Source: Streptomyces sp. NBC_00289 (lineage in GTDB: Bacteria > Actinomycetota > Actinomycetes > Streptomycetales > Streptomycetaceae). Taken from it: DNA of 64,000 nt. The position numbers and the translations under genes were made by a program. Shown in pieces: positions 25,480 through 37,040 of the stretch (positions are counted from its first letter, which is position 1; each line of letters opens with the position of its first letter). The DNA lies in assembly GCF_041435115.1 (NCBI RefSeq), contig NZ_CP108046.1, positions 2,418,001 to 2,482,000 on the forward strand. Reading direction: 5' to 3'. Below the pieces are notes generated by a model, which was not told the origin of the DNA, did not search any database, and saw nothing but the letters and a program-made list of their open reading frames with translations.

Positions 25480-26250
25480 ATGAGTGGTTCACCAGTGCGG
25501 TCGGCGGTACACGGTATGTTGCCGACGGACACCACGGAAGACGTACGGGCGCGCGGGGCGGGTGTACCGCGACAGGTGGCCGTCCTTCCGGTGGGCAGCT
25601 TCGAGCAGCACGGCGCGTACCTCCCGCTGGCGACCGACACGCTCGTCGCCTGTGCCGTCGCCGGGGAGATCGCCGCGCGGTACCCGGTGCACCTCCTCCC
25701 GCCTGTGACGATCTCCTGCTCGCACGAGCACGCGGCCTGGCCGGGGACCGTCAGCATCTCCTCAGTGACCCTTCACGCGGTGGTGGGGGACATTGCCGCC
25801 TCGCTCCGCCGGTCCGGCGTCGACTGCCTGGTGGTGGTCAACGGACACGGCGGAAACTACGTACTGGGCAACGTCGTTCAGGAATCCTCCGCCCGCGGCG
25901 AGCGCATGGCGCTCTTCCCGGCCGCGGAGGACTGGGAAACGGCGCGCGAGCGGGCGGGGGTGACGACCTCGCTGCTCACCGACATGCACGCGGGGGAAAT
26001 CGAGACCTCCATCCTTCTGCACGCTCATCCCGAATTGCTCCGACCCGGCTATGAGACTTCCGATTTCGTCGCGGACGACCGGCGCCATCTGCTCTCCCTC
26101 GGTATGTCCGGCTACACCGATTCGGGTGTCATAGGCCGGCCCTCGCTGGGTTCGGCGGAAAAGGGGCGGGAATTGCTGGCGAGCCTGACGGATTCCTTCG
26201 GCGCGTACCTGGCACTGCTCACCTCGCAGGACGGTTCCGGTCGGGAGTAG
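25480..26250 (+). CDS. creatininase-family amidohydrolase (256 aa)
   Basis: The metal-site motifs of the family are all present: GSFEQHGAYLPLATDT (E42, H44, D53), NGHGGN at 121-126, and HAGEIETS at 170-177 (E173, E175). The archaeal enzyme ArfB, which deformylates FAPy made by GTP cyclohydrolase III, belongs to this family. Because the divergent neighbour is predicted to make FAPy, a FAPy deformylase or a related amide hydrolase is the most economical guess (inference). ATG at 25480 with GAAAGG 10 bp upstream. The 3' end overlaps the convergent membrane-protein gene by 139 bp. Confidence 0.85.
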   Translation: MSGSPVRSAVHGMLPTDTTEDVRARGAGVPRQVAVLPVGSFEQHGAYLPLATDTLVACAVAGEIAARYPVHLLPPVTISCSHEHAAWPGTVSISSVTLHAVVGDIAASLRRSGVDCLVVVNGHGGNYVLGNVVQESSARGERMALFPAAEDWETARERAGVTTSLLTDMHAGEIETSILLHAHPELLRPGYETSDFVADDRRHLLSLGMSGYTDSGVIGRPSLGSAEKGRELLASLTDSFGAYLALLTSQDGSGRE

Positions 26251-27707
26251 TCCCCGTCGGACGCGGGGCGGGATTCCGGGGCCGGCGCGTCCGCCCCGGA
26301 ACCCGCGCGCAGTCCGGCGGACCAGCGGGCGACCAGGACGAGGGCGCCGGGCAGGCTCGCCGCGAAGCTGAGCACGCCGTACACCACGGCGACGGCCAGT
26401 CCGCTGCTCGCGCCGAGGCCCACGGCGCCGAACGCCCACGCGGTGACGCCCTCGCGGGGCCCGAAGCCGCCGATGTTGAGCGGCAGGCCCATGGCGAGCA
26501 GGGCGAGGACGGCCAGCGGCAGCAGGACGGCGACCGAGGCGGCCGATCCGGCGACCCGGGCGGCGAGCACGAACATCCCGAGGTGACCTGCCAGGACGAC
26601 GGCCGACGACAGGGCGACGCCCGGCCCGTTGCGGCGGGACAGCAGGGCCTCGCGGGCCTCGGCCAGGGTCGCGCGCAGGGCCCGCCCCCGCCGGGAGGGT
26701 GCCCGGTTCATCCGCAGGGCGACGACGACCGCGAGCGCGCCCAGCGCGGCGAGGCCGATCAGCGGGGCGAGCTGTCGGGCGTCGGCGAGGACCGGGGACG
26801 GCATCGTCAGCAGCACCGCCGCGCCGACCACGGCCAGCACGGCCTGGCCCGCGGCCCGTTCGAGGACGACCGTGCGGACCCCACGGCCGAGGTCACCGGC
26901 GCTCTGCCCGTGGCGTACCGCCCGGTGCACGTCGCCGAGGACGCCGCCGGGCAGGGCCGCGTTCAGGAACAGGGCGCGGTAGTAGTCGGCGAGGGCCGGT
27001 CCGAAGGGCAGCCGGATGCGCAGCCCGCGGGCCACCAGCTGCCAGCGCCAGGCGCTGAACACGGTGGTGACCAGGCCGATCGCCAGCGCCGCCAGCAGGC
27101 TCACGCCGTCGATCCGGCGCAGCCCGTCCAGGAACACGCCGGTCCCCAGCCGCCACAGCAGTACGGCGAGGATCGTGACGCCGGCGACGGTGCCGAAGTG
27201 GGTGCGTACGGCGCGGGAGTTGAGGCGGGCCAGCACGGCACGCAGGGTGGCGCGTGCCCTCCCCGTGGCGCCCGTGGGCGCCTCGGCCCGGGGCGCCTCG
27301 GCCCGGGGCGCGGAGACGATCACGCCGATCCGCGCCGCGGAGACCGCCGCGTCCGCACGGACAGCCGTGTCCGTAGCCGTCTTCGCACGGGTGGCCGTAT
27401 CGGCACGAACAGCCGTGTCCGTAGCCGTCTCCGTACGGATCGCCGCGTCGGCACGGACAGCCGTGTCCGTAGCCGTCTCCGTACGGATCGCCGCGTCGGC
27501 ACGGACAGCCGTGTCCGCACGAACAGCCGTGTCCGCACGGACAGCCGTCCCCGCACGGACAGCCGTCTCCGCGTCACGCGCGGGGGCTCGGCCCGCCGGC
27601 CTGCGCGGACCGGCGGGTACGACCGTCACGACCGGCTCCGTCCGCCGCGCGCGCGGCATCGCGCCGGGCGGGGCCACGACCCACGTCTTCACCGTCTCCA
27701 CGCTCAT
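26112..27707 (-). CDS. lysylphosphatidylglycerol-synthase-TM/UPF0104 flippase-like membrane protein with repeat-rich N-terminus (531 aa)
   Basis: Residues about 145-480 carry seven or eight hydrophobic segments of the UPF0104 family: VTILAVLLWRLGTGVFL, SLLAALAIGLVTTVFSAWRWQLVA, then ALPGGVLGDVHRAVR and GLPLNIGGFGPREGVTAWAF, the conserved family loops. Such proteins flip or bind lipid-linked intermediates. Before them lies a disordered extension of about 140 residues made of AVRADT and 16-residue repeats. The start ATG at 27707 overlaps the methyltransferase stop by 4 bp. No stop occurs until 26112, so the last 46 codons run antisense over the creatininase gene; that tail (for example GDYSRPEPSCEVSS) shows no family similarity. 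A probable role is export of the locus product. Confidence 0.8.
   Translation of the reverse strand: MSVETVKTWVVAPPGAMPRARRTEPVVTVVPAGPRRPAGRAPARDAETAVRAGTAVRADTAVRADTAVRADAAIRTETATDTAVRADAAIRTETATDTAVRADTATRAKTATDTAVRADAAVSAARIGVIVSAPRAEAPRAEAPTGATGRARATLRAVLARLNSRAVRTHFGTVAGVTILAVLLWRLGTGVFLDGLRRIDGVSLLAALAIGLVTTVFSAWRWQLVARGLRIRLPFGPALADYYRALFLNAALPGGVLGDVHRAVRHGQSAGDLGRGVRTVVLERAAGQAVLAVVGAAVLLTMPSPVLADARQLAPLIGLAALGALAVVVALRMNRAPSRRGRALRATLAEAREALLSRRNGPGVALSSAVVLAGHLGMFVLAARVAGSAASVAVLLPLAVLALLAMGLPLNIGGFGPREGVTAWAFGAVGLGASSGLAVAVVYGVLSFAASLPGALVLVARWSAGLRAGSGADAPAPESRPASDGDYSRPEPSCEVSSARYAPKESVRLASNSRPFSAEPSEGRPMTPESV
27361..27576 (-). repeat. 48-bp and 18-bp tandem repeats in the flippase N-terminal region
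   Basis: Three 48-bp units (27361-27408, 27409-27456, 27457-27504) are followed by four 18-bp units (27505-27576). The second and third 48-bp units are identical; the first is diverged. All begin ACAGCCGTGTCC or close to it. In the coding strand they give 16-residue and 6-residue units around AVRADT and IRTETATD. Units are multiples of three, so the frame is kept through expansion or loss. Confidence 0.93.
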
Positions 27708-28692
27708 GAGGCCCCGCCCGTCGGCCGGGCCAGCGCGAGCAGGTCGCTGTGGTGGACCGTGACCCGCAACTCCCCGGCCGCGCAGGCGGCGAGGCGCTCG
27801 CGCAGGTAGCGGTCGGCGCGTGCTTCGAGCTCCGGGCGCTCTTCGACAGCCGCGCCGACCCAGCCCCGCAGCCACTGGGCGGTCAGCGCCGACTCGGCCG
27901 GGCCGAGCCGCCAGGGGCTCGGGTTGAGCCGTACCGTAGCGCCGCGGTCGGAGAAGGCCTCGCACGCCACGGTGACCGCGTCGGGGCCGAGCAGGTCGCC
28001 CCGCCGCTGGTGGGCGTTGAACGCCTCGGTGATCTCCTCGTCCATCGGGTCGGAGGCGGCGAACTCGACCCGCCCGGCCACGGAGAGCGTCAGCAGGGCC
28101 GAGCAGCCCGCCCCCGTGGCCGCGGCGGCCAGGGTGCCGATCTCCTCACGGGTGAGGACGTCCAGGAGCGCGGAGGCCGTCACCAGCTGCGCGCCGGCGA
28201 GGGCGTCCGGGGTCAGCCGGGCGACGTCGCCGCGCCGGGTCTCGACGGTGACCCGGCTGCCGTCGGCGGCGGAGCGCGGCGAGGCGACGGCGGCGAAGTG
28301 CAGGAGGTAGGGATCGCGGTCGTGCAGGATCCAGTGCTGGGCTCCGTCGAGTCGCGGGGCGAGCCAGCGGCCCATCGAACCGGTGCCGCAGCCCAGGTCG
28401 TGCACGACCAGGCCGTCCGTCCTGCCGGGGAGGTTGGCGAGCCGGATGCGCAGTGGATCGAGGAGGTCGTTGGAGCGCGCGCCGGCGTCGGCGCCCTCGC
28501 GCAGCTCCAGCCACTCGGGCGCGTAGCGGGCCTGTTCGTCGGGGCCGGCCTCGCGCAGCCGTACTGTCGCCCGCTCGCCGGGGCGGGCGGTGGGGCCCGC
28601 GCCGGCGATGACGGAGTCCGCCGGCCCGGCGGCATCCCTGGGGCCGGGCTGGGCCGCGATCTTTCCGCCGTGCTGGGTCATCGTCGTCTCCC

Positions 28693-28696
<4 letters not shown>
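27704..28696 (-). CDS. class I SAM-dependent methyltransferase (330 aa)
   Basis: VHDLGCGTGSMGRWLAP around residues 104-120 is the SAM-binding motif I. Asp in ILHDRDPYLLHFAA follows as motif II, then GDVARLTPDALAGAQLVTASALLDVLT as motif III. The first 60 residues are variable. ATG at 28696 (MRETTMTQHGG) overlaps the glycosyltransferase stop by 4 bp. It lies in the operon PTPS-like, GT4, methyltransferase, flippase-like, all with 4-bp overlaps. The substrate is unknown; a pyrimidine/pterin or sugar intermediate of this pathway is likely from context. Confidence 0.83.
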
Positions 28697-30356
<1,660 letters not shown>

Positions 30357-30430
30357 TCAGCCGTCTCTCACTCTTTTCTCAGGTCAGGCGCCGCGGGGCC
30401 GGTGCGGTCGTACCGGATTGAACGGGTCCG

Positions 30431-31414
30431 TCAGCCGATGGCGTCGTACCGGACCCGGTGGCACAGCGCGGGGATCTCGCCGGAGGCCAGGCGCGGCAGC
30501 ACGTCGGGCAGTTCCTCGAAGGCGCACTCCCCGGTGACGAGGGCGTCGAGAGCCGGGTCGGCGAGCAGGTCGAGCGCGAGCGCGAGCCGGTCGGCGTACG
30601 TACGGCTGGAGCGGCGGGCCGGGGACACCGTGCCGACCTGGCTGCTGCGGATGACGAGCCGGCGGGAGTGGAAGGCCTCGCCCAGCGGGAGGCTGACATG
30701 CCGGTCGCCGTACCAGCTCAGTTCGAGGACGGTGCCTTCGGCGGTGAGCAGTTCCAGAGCGCGGGCGAGACCCTGCTCGGTGGCGCTGGCGTGGACGACG
30801 AGGTCGCACTCGCCGAGCGCGTCGGCCGGCAGGGCGAAACCCACACCGAGGGCCTCGGCGATCTTCGCCCGGGCGGGATCGGCGTCGACCAGCTGGACCC
30901 GGACACCCGGGAAACGGCCCAGCAGGGCGGCCACCGAGCAGCCCACCATGCCGCCGCCGACCACGGCGATCCGGTCGCCGACCAGCGGCGCCGCGTCCCA
31001 CAGCGCGTTCACCGCGGTCTCGACGGTGCCGGCGAGTACCGCGCGTTCCGCGGGCAGGCTCTCGGGCAGCGGCGTCACGGCGCTCACCGGAACGACGTAC
31101 CGGGTCTGGTGCGGATAGAGGCAGAACACGGTCCGTCCGACCAGGTCCCGCGGCCCCTCCTCCACCACTCCCACGCTGAGGTAGCCGTACTTCACCGGGG
31201 CGGGGAAGTCCCCCTCCTGGAACGGCGCCCGCATGGCCGCGTGCTGGCTCTCGGGCACCCCGCCCCGGAAGACGAGGGTCTCCGTGCCGCGGCTGACCCC
31301 GGACCAGAGCGCCCGCACGAGAACCTCGTCCTCGCCGGGGTCCGGCAGGGCGACCTCACGGATCTCGCCCTGACCGGGAGAGCTGAGCCAAAAGGCGCGT
31401 GCGGAGCGCTTCAT
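30431..31414 (-). CDS. zinc-independent medium-chain dehydrogenase/reductase, BchC-like (327 aa)
   Basis: The N-terminal GroES-like domain lacks the zinc ligands of alcohol dehydrogenases: the Cys region reads [17 protein letters not shown] and the usual GHE is [10 protein letters not shown]. The Rossmann domain has [19 protein letters not shown] near residues 146-164, followed by [14 protein letters not shown]; the Asp suggests NAD. SRGTE and the overall pattern resemble BchC-type MDR enzymes. Start: ATG at 31414, 6 bp after AGGAGG; the nearer ATG at 31420 abuts the ribosome-binding site. It is upstream of and on the same strand as the PTPS-like operon (161-bp gap), and probably oxidises or reduces a pathway intermediate. 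Confidence 0.8.
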   Translation of the reverse strand: MKRSARAFWLSSPGQGEIREVALPDPGEDEVLVRALWSGVSRGTETLVFRGGVPESQHAAMRAPFQEGDFPAPVKYGYLSVGVVEEGPRDLVGRTVFCLYPHQTRYVVPVSAVTPLPESLPAERAVLAGTVETAVNALWDAAPLVGDRIAVVGGGMVGCSVAALLGRFPGVRVQLVDADPARAKIAEALGVGFALPADALGECDLVVHASATEQGLARALELLTAEGTVLELSWYGDRHVSLPLGEAFHSRRLVIRSSQVGTVSPARRSSRTYADRLALALDLLADPALDALVTGECAFEELPDVLPRLASGEIPALCHRVRYDAIG

Positions 31415-31521
31415 CGGCATCCTCCTGAACGATCGGCAACCGGTGCACGTACCGAGGAGTGCACAGGTCGCGCACAGTACGCGGCCTTGATCAAATCTGT
31501 CACCTGGCCGGAGGATGTGCG

Positions 31522-32328
31522 GTGGCCCTGAACAACACGTACGAAGCAAGGCTGGTCCAGCAGGAGACCGCTGTGGGGGCGGGCGTGCAGGTCCTGTTGC
31601 TGGCTCTGCTCGGCACGGCGATAGGCATGGGGCCGGCGGGCTGGCTCACCGGCCTCGCCTTCGCCATCGCCACCTGGGCGGTCCTCTCCCGGGCGCTGCA
31701 CCGTTCCCGGCCGCGGTCCTTCGGCCCGGCCAACCGGGTGACCCTGGGCCGGGCGACCCTGGTGGGCGGTGTGACGGCGCTGGTCGCGGACTCCTTCGAG
31801 AGCTCGCCGCCCGTGACGCTGTTCGTGGGCCTGACCGCGGTGGCGCTGATCCTCGACGGCGTGGACGGCAAGGTGGCCCGCGCCACCGGCACCTCGACCC
31901 CGCTGGGCGCGCGGTTCGACATGGAGGTCGACGCGTTCCTCATCCTGGTCCTCAGTGTGTACGTCTCGATGTCCCTGGGCCCGTGGGTCCTGCTGATCGG
32001 CGGCATGCGGTACGCCTTCGTCGCCGCGGCCCGCGCCCTTCCCTGGCTGAACGCCCCCCTCCCCCCGAGCACCGCCCGCAAGACGGTCGCCGCGCTCCAG
32101 GGCGTCCTCCTGCTGCTGGGCGCCTCGGCGCTGCTGCCGTACACGGGCACCTTCGCGGTCGTCGCGGTGGCGCTGGCGCTGCTGGTCTGGTCGTTCGGCC
32201 GGGACATCGTGTGGCTGTGGCGCACGTCCCGGATGGAGGAGGAGTGCCTGACGGAGGAGTGCCTGGCGACGGAGCACCTGGCGGAGGTGCTGGAGCTGAT
32301 GCCAGAGCGGGAACGGATCGCTTCCTGA
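31522..32328 (+). CDS. CDP-alcohol phosphatidyltransferase (268 aa)
   Basis: An integral membrane enzyme with about six hydrophobic helices. The family signature D-G-x2-A-R-x8-G-x3-D-x3-D runs from D115 to D137 ([19 protein letters not shown], then D137). It joins a CDP-activated alcohol with a hydroxyl acceptor, normally to make a phospholipid head group. GTG at 31522 with GGAGG 7 bp upstream; an upstream in-frame start is not needed. The gene diverges from the MDR oxidoreductase with 107 bp between starts. In this locus it could attach the glycosylated product to a lipid, or make an unusual phospholipid (inference). Confidence 0.87.
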   Translation: MALNNTYEARLVQQETAVGAGVQVLLLALLGTAIGMGPAGWLTGLAFAIATWAVLSRALHRSRPRSFGPANRVTLGRATLVGGVTALVADSFESSPPVTLFVGLTAVALILDGVDGKVARATGTSTPLGARFDMEVDAFLILVLSVYVSMSLGPWVLLIGGMRYAFVAAARALPWLNAPLPPSTARKTVAALQGVLLLLGASALLPYTGTFAVVAVALALLVWSFGRDIVWLWRTSRMEEECLTEECLATEHLAEVLELMPERERIAS

Positions 32329-32344
32329 ACAGTCGCGGGGCGGT

Positions 32345-32444
32345 CTGCGCCGAGAGGCCGCGGGGCGAACTGCGCCGAGAGACCGCGAGGTGATCTGCGC
32401 CGAGAGACCGCGAGGTGATCTGCGCCGAGAGACCGCGAGGCGAT
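32345..32444. repeat. four tandem copies of a 25-bp repeat
   Basis: Unit CTGCGCCGAGAGACCGCGAG followed by GTGAT. Copies start at 32345, 32370, 32395 and 32420; the second and third are identical, the first has five changes and the fourth one. There are no spacers, so it is not a CRISPR. It lies 17 bp after the CDP-alcohol transferase stop. Confidence 0.92.
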
Positions 32445-32450
32445 CCGGGC

Positions 32451-32480
32451 GGCCGACGGCGGCCGACGGCGGCCGACGGC
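32451..32480. repeat. three tandem copies of a 10-bp repeat
   Basis: GGCCGACGGC repeated exactly three times, six bases after the 25-bp array, with a partial fourth copy behind it. Probably slippage in GC-rich DNA. Confidence 0.9.
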
Positions 32481-32730
32481 GGCCGCCGCGCGCCGCCCGA
32501 CCGACGGGGAGGTCATCCGGCCGCCACGAGTTCTCCTGCCGGGGCGAGGCGTTCGGCCGCGGGCGCGGGTGTACGACGCCGGGACCGCCGGCGCGGCCAC
32601 CGCACTCCCCCGGCCGCGGTCACCGCGAACGCGCCGTGAGAACGGGCCGCCGCATTCCCCATGGGGTGTCCGACGGCCCGAGCGGTATCAAGCAGCGGCG
32701 TCCCGAGGCCGCGTTCGTGATCGCCCGCGA
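32481..32730. other. non-coding gap between CDP-alcohol transferase and GH16 genes
   Basis: Together with the repeats before it this makes a 402-bp gap (32329-32730) between convergent genes. Open frames cross it on both strands but show only low-complexity Arg/Gly/Pro-rich translations. I see no gene and no clear terminator hairpin. Confidence 0.5.
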
Positions 32731-34620
32731 CTACCCCTTCTGCTCCACCCGCACCCAGTCCACCTCCGCCCGCACTCCACCGCCCGCGATCCGGTCCACG
32801 CTCGACTGGGGCAGGCCCCAGTAGGGGGTCGTGACCTGGTTCCAGCCGGCCGGGTACGCGCCGCCGAGGGCGAGGTTGAGGATCACGTACTGGTTGTGGC
32901 CGAAGACCCACTGGCCCCGGGTGGACTCGAGCTTGTTGCGGGTCGTCTCCTGGACGAGGCGGTCGTCCACGAAGAAGCGCATGCCGGTCGGCGTCCACTC
33001 CACGGCGTACGTGTGCCAGTCGTCGGCCCGGCCGCCGTTCGGGTAGGTCTGGCGGGCGCCGATGTTGCCGTCCGCGGAGTAGCCGGGGCCGTGCAGGGCG
33101 GAGCTGGTCCAGTCGGCGTAGCCGATGTTCTCCATGATGTCGGTCTCGCCGGAGGCGGGCCAGGACACGGACGGGTCGTCGACGTTGCTGCCCAGCAGCC
33201 AGAAGGCGGGCCAGAATCCGTCACCGACGGGCAGCTTCATGCGGGCGCTGACCCGGCCGTAGGTGAAGTCGAACCTGGTGTTGGTGTCGATACGGCCGGA
33301 CGTGAAGTCGTAGGTGCCGCCGCCCGCCGAGGTGCAGCCCTTGCAGTACTTGGCGCCCAGGACCAGACTCCCGTTCTCCGTACGGACGTTGTCCGTCGAG
33401 TCGACGTACGCCTGCGACTCGCCGTTGACCGGACCCATCTCCGAGCCGGTCCTGACCACACGCCACTTGGTGCGGTCGAGGGCGGCGGAGGTGAAGTCGT
33501 CGAAGAACGTGGTCCGGTACGTGCCCGGCTGCTCGCCGGGCAGCGCGGGGTAGGCGGCCGAGGCACTGCCGCCGGTGCCCCAGACCTGGAACTCGTAGAG
33601 CGAGTAGCCGAACTGGGCCGTGGAGGGGGCCGGGTTGTAGAAGGAGCGGCGCTCCTTGCCGAGCATGCGGACGTAGCGGCCGGTGACCGGCTGCGGCAGC
33701 TTCACGCTGTCGTGCAGGCCCACCGCGTCGCCGGGCGACTTGACGTTCCCGCGGCGGGCGGCGATCTCGGTGGCGGAGGGCTGGTGGACCGTGCGCCAGG
33801 TGCGGTTGTCGTCGGAGACCTGGAGCTGGTAGTCGACCGCGTAGGCGGCCTCCCAGTACAGGTCGACCGTGTCGATCGTCGAGGCCGCGCCGAGGTCGAC
33901 CGTGACCCAGCGGTCCGCGTTCCAGTCGCTGGACCAGCGCGTCGCGTCGTCCTTGAGATTGGCGGGGTACCCCCCGTCGGTCACGAACGCCGGTGAGTTG
34001 CCCGCGTGTTGGTAGAGGTTCGAGTAGGCCGGGTGGTTCAGGGCCAGGTTGGCGCGGGTGGTGGAGGCGGGGGCGGGCTCGCCGCCGTAGACCTTGAAGG
34101 AGTAGAGCGAGTAGCCGTACGGCGTGGCGCGCTCCAGGCCGCGCAGCCGGAGGTAGCGGCCTGTCACCTCCTGGGGGTACGTGTGCGCGGTGACCGAGCC
34201 TCCGGTGCCGGCGGTCTCCGTGTAGAACGGCGTCCAGTCGGTGCCGTTCTTCGACGCCTCCAGGACGTACCGCTTGCCGTAGGCGGCCTCCCAGTCCAGG
34301 ACGACGCGGTCGACGCGGATGGTCGCGCCCAGGTCGAGGCGGATCCAGGCGTCGTCGGCGAAGTCGCTGGACCAGCGGGTGGCGCCGTTGCCGTCGAACG
34401 CGAGGCCGGGGGCGGTACCGCCGTTCTCGCTGCCGGAGGCGGTGACGGCGGCCGGGTCGGCGGCGTACGCGGTGGCCGCGCGGTCGGCGTCCCAGGCGGC
34501 GGCCGCCGCGGGCGCCGCGGCCGCGGCCGGCGCCACGAGGGCCGGACCGGCGCTCAGCAGGGCCAGGGCTGCGACGGCGGTCAGAAGGGGGCGGGGAGTG
34601 CGAGCGGTGCGTGGCGACAT
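32731..34620 (-). CDS. secreted GH16 beta-glucanase with two F5/8C (CBM32-like) domains (629 aa)
   Basis: A signal peptide covers about residues 1-38 (PLLTAVAALALLSAGPALVAP). Two discoidin-like domains follow, about 50-180 and 190-350; each has the paired RWSSDF/RWSSDW and GRYLRLRGLERA/GRYVRMLGKERR blocks. The GH16 catalytic domain (about 365-629) has the E-x-D-x-x-E motif as E492, D494 and E497 in SGETDIMENIG. Family members hydrolyse beta-1,3- or mixed-linkage glucans outside the cell. ATG at 34620 with GAGGAGAG upstream. Next to a GH1 glucosidase and a sugar ABC transporter, it probably starts laminarin or callose degradation. Confidence 0.9.
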   Translation of the reverse strand: MSPRTARTPRPLLTAVAALALLSAGPALVAPAAAAAPAAAAAWDADRAATAYAADPAAVTASGSENGGTAPGLAFDGNGATRWSSDFADDAWIRLDLGATIRVDRVVLDWEAAYGKRYVLEASKNGTDWTPFYTETAGTGGSVTAHTYPQEVTGRYLRLRGLERATPYGYSLYSFKVYGGEPAPASTTRANLALNHPAYSNLYQHAGNSPAFVTDGGYPANLKDDATRWSSDWNADRWVTVDLGAASTIDTVDLYWEAAYAVDYQLQVSDDNRTWRTVHQPSATEIAARRGNVKSPGDAVGLHDSVKLPQPVTGRYVRMLGKERRSFYNPAPSTAQFGYSLYEFQVWGTGGSASAAYPALPGEQPGTYRTTFFDDFTSAALDRTKWRVVRTGSEMGPVNGESQAYVDSTDNVRTENGSLVLGAKYCKGCTSAGGGTYDFTSGRIDTNTRFDFTYGRVSARMKLPVGDGFWPAFWLLGSNVDDPSVSWPASGETDIMENIGYADWTSSALHGPGYSADGNIGARQTYPNGGRADDWHTYAVEWTPTGMRFFVDDRLVQETTRNKLESTRGQWVFGHNQYVILNLALGGAYPAGWNQVTTPYWGLPQSSVDRIAGGGVRAEVDWVRVEQKG

Positions 34621-34788
34621 GCGGCTCTCCTCGGTGCGAGACAGTGACACTTCCTGTCGTGCTCATGACATTGCGACCGGCGTGCCGGAACGGCACTCCG
34701 AGGCGGGGCGCGGTGGACGCGGGCTCCCGCACCCGCGTCCGCCACGCCCCCGCCTTCAGGCGGCCTTCGTCACCCGGAGAGGGTGGCT

Positions 34789-36176
<1,388 letters not shown>

Positions 36177-36180
<4 letters not shown>

Positions 36181-37040
36181 TTGACGGCGCCCGCCGTCAG
36201 CCCGGCGACGAGATAGCGCTGGAGCAGCAGGAAGCCGGCGACCACGGGGAGGCTGACGACCAGCGAGGCGGCCATGATCTGGTTCCAGTACACGTCGTTG
36301 AGCGTGGAGTAGCCCTGGAGGCCGACGGCGAGGGTGCGGGTGGTGTCGTTGGTCATGACGGAGGCGAAGAGGACCTCGCCCCAGGCGGTCATGAACGCGT
36401 AGACGGCGACCGCGACGATGCCGGGGATCGCGGCCGGCACGACCACGCGGAACAGCGCGCCGAGCGGGCCGCAGCCGTCCACCAGCGCCGCCTCGTCCAG
36501 GTCGCGCGGCACCGAGTCGAAGTACCCGATCAGCATCCAGATCGAGAACGGCAGGGAGAAGGTGAGGTACGTCAGGATCAGGCCGCCGCGGGAGCCGAAC
36601 AGGGCGATGCCGGTGGCGTTGCCGATGTTGACGTAGAGGAGGAAGAGCGGGAGCAGGAAGAGGATGCCGGGGAACATCTGCGTCGACAGGACGGTGACCG
36701 TGAAGACGCGCTTGCCGCGGAAGTCGTAGCGGCTGACGGCGTACGCGGAGAAGACCGCGATGACCACCGAGCAGACCGTCGCCGCGCCCGCCACGATCAG
36801 CGAGTTCACGAAGTAACGCGCGAGCGGGACCGTCGACCAGATGTCGATGTACGGGCGGACGGTGAGGCCGCTCGGCAGCCAGCGGAACTCGCCCGTGACG
36901 TCGGCGAGGGGCTTCAGGGAACTGGAGACCATGACGTACACGGGCAGCAGGACGAAGCCGGTGAGCAGGGTGAGGAAGATCCGCCGGGACCAGTGGAAGG
37001 ACCGCGGCGGGGCCATCGGGGAGGCCGGGGAGCTAGGCAT
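36177..37040 (-). CDS. CUT1-type sugar ABC transporter permease, MalG-like (287 aa)
   Basis: Six membrane segments start with [20 protein letters not shown]. The cytoplasmic EAA loop is [20 protein letters not shown], which contacts the ATPase. It overlaps the other permease gene by 8 bp and the glucosidase gene by 4 bp. The ATPase is not encoded here; in Streptomyces one shared MsiK-type ATPase usually serves such importers (established for the group, inferred here). Confidence 0.92.

Noticed and set aside
32345..32444. Direct repeats as a CRISPR array
   Set aside because: The 25-bp units are head-to-tail without spacers, and no cas genes are present.
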